Shown piece after piece: positions 1 through 8,510 of a stretch of DNA of 13,540 nt; positions within the stretch are counted from its first letter, which is position 1; every line of letters begins with the position of its first letter. This DNA is from Cerioporus squamosus. Taxonomy: Eukaryota; Basidiomycota; Agaricomycetes; Polyporales; Polyporaceae. The notes beneath the pieces were generated by a model. It did no database searches, was not told where the DNA came from, and saw nothing but the letters and a program-made list of their open reading frames with translations. The stretch covers positions 1 to 13,540 of the forward strand of contig JABYQS010000774.1 of NCBI GenBank assembly GCA_022592435.1, read 5' to 3'. The position numbers and the translations under genes were made by a program.

Positions 1-117
1 GATACCCCCTTCATCTCTCGGAGGTCGTCAACTGGCCAGTGGGAGTGGCAGATTATGCACTCATCACGAAGGCGCATGATGTCGAGATGGTCCGCAGGTT
101 GGGGGAGGCTCTCTAAG
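1..117 (-). CDS. Partial exon: start of a probable RING-type zinc finger protein, cut by the window edge
   Basis: Seen: on the minus strand an open frame runs from 117 to the window edge and encodes MRLRDECIICHSHWPVDDL followed by REMKGV. A C-x2-C pair (ECIIC) followed by His/Trp and then a short acidic-hydrophobic stretch is how many RING-type ubiquitin ligase domains begin; the remaining zinc ligands would lie off the left edge. Just upstream, CACTAAT followed by CTCTCCCAG ends at 118 and makes a good branch point and 3' splice site, so this is probably an internal exon beginning at 117. A possible donor (GTGACA) at 165 would give a 48-nt intron. Known: RING domains bind two zinc ions and recruit E2 enzymes. 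Inference: the assignment rests on one half-motif, so a different Cys-x2-Cys zinc finger is possible, as is chance. Confidence 0.4.
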
Positions 118-230
118 CTGGGAGAGATTAGTGACTGGATCCCATGGCGCACGCTCGTCTGTCACCTGTATCAATACATGCATCTGTAGTATAGTGGTGA
201 GTATACCTGGATATATCCATCCCGTTTCAC

Positions 231-931
231 TTGAAGGTTATCGAGACCTTCGGCCCCCGTTCGCGCTCAAGCTCGCTCAAGGCGCACCTCGAGGTGCTGC
301 GGGACGGCGGCGCGTGCATGAATCCCTTCGTTGTGTTCCTTCTTCTTCACAATCTCGAGGACCTCAGCCTTCGTGCCCAGCGACACTCGGATAACGTGCT
401 CATCCTCGCGAAGTACGCCTCTCCACAGTGGCTGTCCAGGTGGCTCGAGAAGCACCCGAAGGCCTCGCGCGATCGTGGATGTCCTACCCGGGGCTCGAGT
501 CGCACCCGCTCCAGAAGGAGGCCCTCCGCCTGCTCCGTCCGAGCGCCTGTGGAGGGATGCTCAACGTCAACTTCGGTGTGAAGGATCGTCATGGCGACCC
601 CGCAAAGGTCGGCAGCGAGGTCGTCGACCAGCTCCGGCTGACGAGCAACCTGGCCAACGTCGGCGATGCGAGGACGCTCGTCATCCAGAGTCCCGCCTCG
701 ACGACGTGGCAAGCGCAGCTCACGGCCGAGGAGAGCGGCTCGCGTCGGGGGGTCACCCGGACCTCATCCGCGTATACGGTGTATCCCAGATTTTCTGCGA
801 CTGTGTGCATGTGTGCTGCGTTGCTGATACATACTACATGTTTACCGCTTTGCATGGAGGTCTCCATTGGCAACGAGCATATCGCGGACATCATTACGGA
901 CTTAGACAACGCTCTACAAGATCTTTCTTGA
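231..931 (+). pseudogene. O-acetylhomoserine sulfhydrylase (MET17/cysD family), C-terminal pseudogene fragment
   Basis: Known: this PLP enzyme makes homocysteine from O-acetylhomoserine and sulfide. Seen: family-typical segments occur in order but in three frames. Frame A (234-~470) carries IETFGP, VLRDGGACMNPF, FLLLHNLEDLSLRAQRHSDN and LEKHPK. Frame B (~473-~735) carries WMSYPGLESHPL, FGVK, VVDQLRLTSNLANVGDA and TLVIQ...QLTAEE. Frame C (~739-771) carries LASGGHPDLIR. An 88-nt GT-AG intron relic (772-859, poor GAG acceptor) leads to VSIGNEHIADIITDLDNAL and a TGA at 929-931. A 27-nt GT...AG stretch (417-443) interrupts what should read AKWLEK; it looks like a deleted intron. Only about the last 200 of some 430-450 residues remain. 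The PLP-lysine region (SATKW type) is not found upstream; a degenerate GYHGLK-like trace may start near 210. With frameshifts and no N-half it cannot make active enzyme. Confidence 0.87.
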
Positions 932-1072
932 GCGGGTACCCAGTCGCGGAGCGGATGAATACGCACCACAGCAATCGCAAGCACAGAGAAGACAATTCGA
1001 GCCCACGACGAACTGCTGTGTGGGATATCTCTGTTACGATATCATTGCCCAAAAGATGCAAGAGCACAGACA

Positions 1073-1110
1073 GGGGAGGAGAGGGGGAAGGGGAGAAGGG
1101 GGGAGGAGGG
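1073..1110 (+). other. Putative G-quadruplex motif in a 42-nt all-purine run
   Basis: Positions 1072-1113 are purine only. G-runs at 1073-1076, 1083-1087, 1090-1093, 1098-1103 and 1108-1110 are separated by loops of 6, 2, 4 and 4 nt. This exceeds the usual four-run G3+N1-7 definition. The run could also form a triplex. It lies about 680 nt past the PDE stop codon, on the strand that would be template for PDE transcription. Confidence 0.7.
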
Positions 1111-1576
1111 AAACGGAGAGACAACAGGCAACGAGGAGCGACGAGACGGACGAGCGTTACTGCTACAGGTGTAAGGGTATAGGAACCGAGGTACCGCTAG
1201 AGACAGACAGAGATATAGGCGAATTGAGAGAAGGGATGGGGAGGAATTTTTGTAGCCACGAACCCGCGAATTGCAAGGATGCAAGACCAATGTCTACCAC
1301 ACGCGTGGGAGGAGATGGAGAGGGGCGAAGGGGGGCGCCCGCGAGGAGTATAAGTGGATGAAGATGGAGGCAATATCAGTCATCGACAACGAGCCAGATT
1401 GGCATGAAAATTTGACTGAGCCCCAAAGGCGATGGAGGTGGAAATCGGGTGTTGGGGTGTGAGGAATATGTAGGAAGTGGCGGGGAACGAAGGCGAAGCC
1501 GCAATATCAAGAGTCCCAAGGTGAACGCGAACGAACCGTGAAGGGAAGTGCGAGAGCAGGCGACGGGGGACAAGGG

Positions 1577-1594
1577 AGACAGACAGACAGACAG
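1577..1594 (+). repeat. (GACA)n microsatellite
   Basis: Four tandem GACA units plus flanking bases, inside the purine-rich spacer downstream of the PDE gene. A short (ATAC)3 tract follows at 1615-1626. Confidence 0.85.
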
Positions 1595-1785
1595 CCAGAG
1601 ATAATAAGCCTCAGATACATACATACGTTGTGGTACACATAATACAGCGTCGTGCAGTGCCATATGTCGTCATCGTTTCAGGCGTTCGTGCAGTCAGGAC
1701 TCGAGTCGCATACAAGGCTACGGCTTGGTGGAGCGTTGCGGAAGAAGGAGATCATACAGCAGCCGCACCCAAAACCGCTACGATG

Positions 1786-4602
1786 CTATGACGACGCGGA
1801 CACAAGTGTCGTTTTGAGCAGCACAGGGCGCGCCGTGCCCGTGTTCGAGTCCGGGGTGAGAGGACTGGGAGTCAGCGTGCCCGAACTCGGGGAGCCGACG
1901 CTGAGGCTCAGCGGGCTGTCCGCGTTGCCCGCCGGGGACACCGGACTCCGCCCCATCTGCGACGGGGGTGCCGAGTGCAGCGGGGATGCAGTGACCGGGG
2001 AGAGACTCGCGAACGACGCGGGCGAGGGGTTCCATGACGAGCGGTGGAAGCTCTTCTTCTTGCGCACGCTGGCCTTGTATGCCGCGCGGATCGCCGCCGT
2101 CGCTTCGTTCGTGATGCTGAACACGCTGCTCGACGATGCGGAGTGCGCGGTAGACACGACACTGGGTGCGCGGGAGTGCGGATGGGCGAGGTTGGCGAGT
2201 TCCAGCCGTGGGGGCAGCGTTGCAGTCGTTGGGGAGATGGGAATAGCACTGGGCTCCAGAACCGGAGAGAACACAGGAGAAGGCAAGGACGACTCGCAAC
2301 TTTCGTACTGGCTGGGTGTGGAGGATTTAGAGGACGAGGATGAGGTGCTTGGCTCCACGCTGGAGAAGCGATGGTGGAGAGGGTGGTAGCACGGGGGATA
2401 GAGCGACTCCTCGAGCATACGGAAGGACTCAGGAAGAGCCGGAGGGAATGCGGTCAAGAAGTCGTTCGGAACTTGCGACGGCCAAGCTAACGGGGTACCC
2501 GGGACCGCGGACAACACCGGGGGCTCCGCCGCAAGTTCAGCAGCGCGAGTCTGCCAAAGTGCGAGGTTCTCCCGGGTCTGCTGCGCGAACTGTTCCATTG
2601 CTGCGAAGGAACTAATCAGCAGAGTTAATGCACCAAAAGAGTTAGTCACGTACATGGGATCCCTTGCGCGACGAGCTCAAACAGCGGGCGCGCGAACGTC
2701 GTGTTGAACCAGATCTGACAATTTGCCTCGCCTATGCGACTATCTGACGGATTCACGGACGGAGGAAGTTGGAGATGCTTCTCCAGGAGCAGTTGGCTGC
2801 TCCACTCCGACTCTAGTGCAGCTGCCCAGTGTTGTGACACAAGATACGGGCGACTCTGCGGAAAATTCAGAACGGACAATAAGATATCCCCTAGTGATAC
2901 TTACAGGATTGCTGATGTCCGCGCACTTGATGAGGGCTTGACATACGAGGATGCGTCTCTTTAGCTCCGGAAAGTCGGCACCGGAGACCAAACTCCGGAA
3001 CTCGGACATGAAGTCGAAGTGCACTCCCATGTCCGTTGCGAGGACGGCGCCGAGAAGCAGCTTCCGGAATGAAGAACCAGAAGGCAATCGATCGAGCAGG
3101 AAGCCCAGGTTGTTATGCCGCATTATCTGCATGATGAGCGAGTAGTGCATCTGTTCCAGCACAGACTTGTCATCGTAGACCACTGCAAGGGGCGTCTTCG
3201 CGTTCCGCTGTATGAGGAGATAACGTCAGTGGGAAGAAAACGGGTGAGGCCATAGCGCGTGTATGTACCATGAACGCATTCGTGAGACCGGGATGGCCCA
3301 CATCGTGCCCGACTGCTGCAATATATAGCGCGAACAGGTCCTCGTGCGTCAAGCATGACACAAGCGGGTCGCACCCGTCCTTATTCCTTTCCCATGTCCG
3401 CCCGTCCTCCAGCAAGATGGTTACCGGGGGAACCACGCCGGAAGAATATAGGAAGAGATACACGGCCTGGAAGACATCCAGTGCATGTTGGAAATTGTGA
3501 TAAGAGTTCCCCTGTCGGTAGAGTTGCCTCAAGTGTTGCAGGAACGCTGCCAGACAACCTGGAGATAGAATCTGTCAGTATGTGACCTGTCCGGGACGAA
3601 TCGTCCAAAGCGCACGCGGGTCTCTAGGTCCTAAGCTGCGATTACGTTCGTGGCCTGCTCGGTCACGACAGCACATGGGAGCGCGGCACGTCGCATACAC
3701 GTTGTCCTGCTCAGTATAGAAGCTGAACAGCTGAACTATCTCCGCGCACACATGTCGCTCTTTCCGCGACTACGCAACTGCAGCGTACCAGTCATGGCCA
3801 GCTGTGACACAGCTCCTAGATGCGCTACCAGTCAGATGGGACTGGAGCGCACTGTGTGCACTCCCTGTGCCTACCCAACTTTCCGATATGCCAGATCCAA
3901 GGAACCTTAACGTCGAGATGCCGATGTGCACGACATAGTCAGGATGGACCCGTCTCACGAAGGGAGACGTTCCCTCAGAACAGTCTGCTGTCCCTGGCGC
4001 CTGGTGAGAGAACGTCGGCGAGATGACGGACGTCAAGCCATACCACGCGCAGAATATGACTAGCACGCCCCAACATAGCGAGGAAGACGTTAAGAACTTT
4101 AGACTCACTTAATGGAACAGAGACGGTCTCGTACAAGTGCTCTATTCGATAGAGCGCCTCGAAGAGGATGTACGAGCACGCGATAACCTCTTCTTCGGGG
4201 AGTTTGTGGGGCTCGAAGTGCCACGAGCTGAGGGAATGGATGAGGCGCTCCCGGGTTCCTTCGTCCATGTCGACAAAAGACGGTCTATCGCCGGCGGGTG
4301 AGCATGGCAAAGGCAAACGGACGACCGCAGAGCGAAGAAGACGTACACATGCTCGCCTTCCTGACTGACGATCGTCTCGGTGTGCAAGCGAACGTCTATC
4401 AAGACCTCCGCATACCTGGCAGCGTCCAAGCGTGTTGGAGGTGGGCCCTTCTCCCGTCAGAACGCTAAGCTGTCACGCACCTGGTTTCGCCGCAGTCTGT
4501 TTCCTCCCAGCCTCCCCAGCCGTGTCCACGTCCCTCGTCGGCGAGGGCCAGTGCGAGCCCGCCGACGTCAACGCTGCGGCGGCGGCCCATGATGTCGTTC
4601 AT
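1786..4602 (-). CDS. PDE2: Class I 3',5'-cyclic-nucleotide (cAMP) phosphodiesterase, PDE2-like, 7 exons, 658 aa
   Basis: Hydrolyses cAMP to AMP, countering adenylyl cyclase and PKA signalling. Model (minus strand): 4602-4481, 4415-4347, 4284-4109, 3558-3269, 3207-2905, 2855-2654, 2600-1786. This totals 1977 nt, with every splice phase consistent and every intron GT-AG. The catalytic domain spans about residues 42-400: YHNFQH at 142-147, GHDVGHPGLTN at 206-216, YDDKSVLEQMH at 230-240, KCADISNP at 313-320, and CQIWF at 366-370. By family comparison H143 is the general acid, H147, H207, D208 and D316 bind the two metals, and Q367/F370 hold the purine. The D316-Q367 spacing of 51 equals that of human PDE4, while H147-H207 is longer because of a loop near 169-191. 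Residues 389-658 form a Ser/Pro-rich tail with a basic site (RKKKS, 567-571). The ATG at 4602 is the first in its open frame and follows a CT-rich leader. All catalytic residues are intact. Confidence 0.95.
3559..4108 (-). other. Unusually long intron 3 of the PDE gene (550 nt)
   Basis: Donor GTGAGT begins at 4108. The acceptor CTCCAG ends at 3559 and is preceded by CATACTGACAG, a good branch point. Joining the flanks restores SVPLSCLAAFLQHLRQLYRQ, which matches the family with no gap, so the two outer sites are well supported. The other five introns are 49-65 nt. The interior holds no recognised domain. An early acceptor (GTGCTAG, near 4063) opens a frame of about 100 codons with no PDE similarity. 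If the intron is retained, translation stops about 36 codons after exon 3, before the catalytic motifs. An 8-bp tandem duplication (AGCTGAAC) lies at 3721-3736. Confidence 0.8.
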
Positions 4603-4705
4603 GTCAGAGGAGCAGGAGGAGCGTGGGGAGGACGAGGGCGGGGAGGACGAGCTTGGGAGGATGAGCGGGGGCAGTTGAGGACGAGCAGCTGAGCGTGGGA
4701 GGGCA
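4603..4705 (-). promoter_or_regulatory. CT-rich leader of the PDE gene
   Basis: On the minus strand the 100 nt before the PDE ATG are strongly pyrimidine-rich, with repeated CTCGTCCTC-type blocks. Pyrimidine tracts like this are common next to transcription starts in filamentous fungi. No TATA box is seen. A CACGTG E-box core lies about 120 nt upstream of the ATG, at 4725-4730. Confidence 0.45.
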
Positions 4706-5700
4706 GTGACTGTGCGATCCGGCCCACGTGGCCAGCCTCCGGGCGCTCCGCTAAACCCTACCTGCAAGCGCCCGCCCCTCCTCCGCGAACTTCGATGTCT
4801 GTCTCCGTCCACCACCGCGAGCGGTGTTAAGACTGCGGTTGTCTCTTCTCTCCATCAGCGGCGTTGCTGGAAGCACTGACCAAACGGTTGGGGAGCGTAC
4901 TCAGTTTCGGGATTGGGCTTCAAGTTGCGACTCGCACCAGTGGCACCCGCCGGTACAAGCTCGCCGACTCTGCGTTCCTATCGTGCGACCGCCACATGTC
5001 GATCCCGAACGCATTGCGGAGTTTTGTGCAGCCATCGTGGTGCACGAGTGGCGTAGACCGGTACGTACGTCGCCGCTCGGAGATACGGAGATCAGGCCCG
5101 CCCACGCCCGCATTACATCTGCTCGCCCATGCCCAACAGGGCCGTCCGGAGATATGAGGAAAAAACGAGACGAGCACAACGGTCGTGGACAGGGATCCAA
5201 GGCGAGGAACGGCTCTCATCTCCGCGAGAACGAAGCCCCCACATGCGGCCGTTCGCGGAGCTGGAAGATCTGCATTAGCGCCGATCGTTGGCCATACGAT
5301 GGTTATCGCGCACCACGAGCCGTGCGCTGGACAGGAACATCTCATGAGAAGACGTCCCGAAGATCCTCTCCTCTGCAGCCGACGAGTTCCCCTGCGGCAC
5401 ACGGCAAAAGAGACACCCTTGTGGGAGGTGCGTCGTCCCACACACCTTTACTTCGCGAAGCCCGTCAACAGCTAACGTGCACCTTCCAACCACACGGCTC
5501 ATCTCGTAAACGAAGCACTGGTTGTGTAGCACGATTACCGCCTGGCAATTCTATCGGAAGGTCAGCGCGAACAACTCTCGTCGCAACCGGGTCCTTACCG
5601 GCTAAACCCTCCTCCTCAGCCTCCGAACGCGACCCTTGTGAACCGCTGACCCTCCTCCTACGAACTCATTCTCAACCGCATCAAGACCAGTAGGTGTCGC
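4706..5700. other. No established gene; one long plus-strand open frame without an ATG start
   Basis: A plus-strand frame stays open from 4824 to 5693 (289 codons) but begins at GTG. A possible 3' splice site (TTCTCTCCATCAG, ending 4859) and a strong GTACGT donor at 5061 would frame an exon at 4860-5060 containing DPERIAEFCAAIVVHEW. I recognise no family. Splicing the 5061 donor to the acceptor at 5139 leads to a stop within a few codons. It may be an exon of an unmodelled gene, a relic or chance; I make no call. Confidence 0.3.
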
Positions 5701-6880
5701 AGGACCAGACGGCGCACGCATCCGCTATTTCCGGAGCCAAGTGCACCCGGCCCTCGTCCGCACCCGCATACGCCGATCGACTTGAAGGCCGAAGTAATTG
5801 AGAGGCCTTGCTATCCGAACCCTATCTCCTGGCAGATTGAATCCTGATCCCCCTTCTACCGCCGGCCACGACGGACATGCTCGCCCGTCCACCTGCCGCG
5901 AGTAACGGCCAGCCTTCCATGCCCCTGGCGCATCGCGATCCATGCGGCAGAGGCAATCTTGCGCTCACTTCTCCCCCTCGACGGCTCATTCAACGCTCCG
6001 CGTGTATCTCAATTTACTGCTCGTTTCCACCTCGTGTCTTCTCTCTCCGCTTACATGGACTGCGGTGCCACTACGTACGAGGAGCTGACTCCTGGTCCTC
6101 GCAGCTACTAGTAGGTCCAATGCTCCCGGTTCTCATACCCATGCCGAATAGCCTGCATCCCTCAATCAGATCCTCTGCACCCGCACCCGCTATCGATAGG
6201 AGAACCATCCCACAGAGCAGCATCCACAGCGCCTCGTACGTACAACGATAGAGTTCGTCGCAGGCAGATGGCAGATGCGAGCTGACTGACATGTACACTG
6301 GCAGGGTCATGGCAGCTGAGTTTTTTTTTCAATTTTTGTGTTTGTATTTGCCCCGACGGAAGGTCTCCTCCCCTGCCCTACACACACTTCCGCGACCTCG
6401 CCGCTAATTATAGTCGGCCGCGTCCAACTCCCCGCAGAGCCAGTCTAGGACCCCGGTGCATCGCATGCATTACCGGCACCGCGCCTACTACGGGTCATTC
6501 ATTCGATACTAATAGCGGCGGCCCGACTCTCCGCCACTCGAACAGGAACAGGATGTGCGCGACGCTGAGCAATGGCACCTGAGATCCTTCTCCCGCCCCT
6601 CATACGTACGAACGTACGGCACGCACGACGATCCATCGAGCTGCAAAGCCCACGTCGGTCGCCGCCCTCCACAATGCACATATACAAGAAGTAGGTTTCG
6701 CGGGCATCCGATTCGCCTGCACCCTGATGACCGCAGCAGCGTCGAGTGCTAATCCTGCCATCGTGCCTCCCATTCATGAATCATATCGCAGGATGACAAA
6801 ATACGAATCGAACTTCCCTCACCCTCTCGCGTCGCGCATGATTTCCCATCGATGCGCCGGTGAACGGTGAATAGCACAAG
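5701..6880. other. No recognisable gene
   Basis: All frames are broken at short intervals. One plus-strand frame (about 5850-6111) has a helix-like stretch (IHAAEAILRSLLPLDG), but there is no supported start, no splice partner and no family match. A T-rich patch with a run of nine T at about 6321-6345 and clustered CGTACG palindromes near 6604-6620 are the only local landmarks. Confidence 0.4.
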
Positions 6881-7000
6881 CTGGCCCGCGGGGTGCGCAT
6901 AGCAAATTTTTTATGGTTTAGGTTCTGTCTGTCGCCGGGTGCACTATGCGCTGCCTACGGCCACCTCAGGCAGGCCTGGGACTGCACAGTGCCCATGTGC

Positions 7001-7024
7001 GTCCGTCCGTCCGTCCGTCCGTCC
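7001..7024 (+). repeat. (GTCC)6 microsatellite
   Basis: Six perfect tandem GTCC units. A short TACT-type repeat follows at 7151-7164. Neither lies in a supported coding region. Confidence 0.92.
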
Positions 7025-8510
7025 CGAAGAGTCGCAGGTTACAATCGCTGCAGACTTTCGCGAGGAACGGCACGGCCTGTGCACGCCAGCCGACTGGCAA
7101 ATAATACGCATCTGCGGGCTACAGGTTCCCGGAACATGTACACGTGCACGTACTTACTTACTTGAATGCGCGGGTGAGGCCGCATGCATGCAGGACCACG
7201 GTCTGTTCACCCAAACGAGCCAGATTCTCGGGCCCGCGGCTGGCCGCGAAGCCGAAACGCACAAGACTTGCAGTTCTCGGGTACTGTATCAATATTTCAA
7301 CGAAATAGTACCAACGCTTCAGTACGCCGCGTAATGTGACCGAAAGCTTAGAGTGTCGAGCTTTTTACATGTATGCATGATACATTGCGAGAACCACAGC
7401 CCAGCACAAGCCCAGCCCAGCACGGAGAGGAACTAGCAACACGCCACGCACGTCCACCCACTCACTCATGGCACTGACCGAACAACAGACTATTGAAGGC
7501 ATGCAGCACGGTGCGTAGTACAGCGAGGTAGCGAGGTATTGCGGAGATCACAGGGGTATGCGTATGCCGCGAGCAACGAGCAGCACGTAAGTACTAGTAC
7601 GCGGGACGTGGGGAGGGGGATATCTCAAACCCAAGATATCTAGACCAATAGACCAATAGAACAATAGAACAAGAGCGTGCGCAACACGCAACAGAGCTAT
7701 AGAGCAGCAATACGGCAAGAGCAAGAGCAGGGGCATGAGCATGTGGAAGCGAACGAGTAACGAGTACTAACGAGAACGAGAACGAGACCTGGCCAAGCGC
7801 CGCGGCCACCAGCCCCCACCAAGAGGGCATAAGTATGTAGTACACATGAGAGAGCGAGAGCGAGGACGAGCTGGAGACGGAGACGGAGAGCGCGAGGGAC
7901 GGTTGCGAAGACTACTTGTATGCGGGTGCGGGGGTGCGATGCTGTTGGGGACAGCGCACGTGCAGTGCGAGGTATACACTGCAGTGCGAGACGAGACGAG
8001 ACAAGGACGAAACGATGGAGAGGTGAGCAGCAATGTTCGTGCGGGTGTGTGTATGGTAATGCTATGGTATGCTGTGTGGGTGTGGTGTATATGGCTAGCC
8101 TAGAATCCGCAGTGGTCCGTTCTCCCGACACCAAGAAAAGAATATAAGCAGTACATCTGAGATATACAAGACCGGAGAAGTGGGAGTAGATGCGCGTGAT
8201 CGTCGTTAAGGGACGTTGCGTACGTGCGTTCGTTCATTGCGTGCGTTGCGTGCATGTGGGAATCGCGATGGGAGGATGCGATGCAGCGAGCGTACTGGGG
8301 AGGACTCGGAAGCAGGGGAGCGGTCGTGACTTTGAGGCGAGGCAGGTACAATGTAGATGCAGATGTGCAGAGGCAGCGCTCCAGACGCTGTCTTGGCGGC
8401 GTCGTTACCGGACGTCGCGCAGCGTCGAGCGTTGGACGGGGACCGTCCGTGTATGTGTGTAGGGGGGACGCGGATCGACCAATGCGGAAGCAAGAGCAAG
8501 AACTGCAATA
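7025..8510. other. Spacer downstream of the minus-strand gene; simple repeats, purine-skewed on the plus strand
   Basis: No gene is supported. Imperfect repeats dominate from about 7640 to 8260: AATAGACC/AATAGAAC units (7640-7680), GAACGAG units (7750-7790), GAGAGC/GGAGAC units (7848-7890), a 10-bp repeat GCAGTGCGAG at 7962-7971 and 7981-7990, and TGCG-rich units near 8215-8255. Frames here translate to low-complexity Leu/Ser or Arg/Glu strings. The right end probably includes the 3' UTR of the gene ending at 8511. Confidence 0.5.

Larger units (their letters stand above)
932..1785. other. Intergenic spacer, purine-rich on the plus strand
   Basis: No supported gene. The plus strand is strongly A/G-rich from about 1060 to 1600, so the frames here read as Arg/Gly-rich or Ser/Pro/Leu-rich low complexity. 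The right part should hold the 3' UTR of the phosphodiesterase gene, which is transcribed leftwards and stops at 1786. I see no convincing AATAAA signal on the minus strand. It also contains a G-quadruplex motif and two short microsatellites, listed separately. Confidence 0.6.

Noticed and set aside
1842..1853. GTTCGAGTCC resembling a tRNA B-box
   Set aside because: It lies inside PDE exon 7, with no A-box or cloverleaf around it.
1652..2389. 245-codon plus-strand open frame
   Set aside because: It is antisense to PDE exon 7, whose minus-strand frame is fixed by splicing to the conserved catalytic domain. The open plus frame reflects codon bias of that exon.
4564..4571. TGACGTC half-site (CRE-like) near the PDE start
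   Set aside because: It lies within coding exon 1 and encodes the Val-Asp-Val stretch. Such 7-mers are expected by chance in GC-rich coding DNA.
5850..6111. Plus-strand patch with a helix-like segment (IHAAEAILRSLLPLDG), considered as a piece of a fungal transcription factor
   Set aside because: No start, no convincing splice partner and no Zn2Cys6 motif nearby. The resemblance is too weak to call.
7001..7024. (GTCC)6 considered as part of a CRISPR or telomere-like array
   Set aside because: It is a plain tetranucleotide microsatellite without spacers, and fungi lack CRISPR arrays. Single CTAAACCCT motifs elsewhere (4750, 5602) are not tandem.
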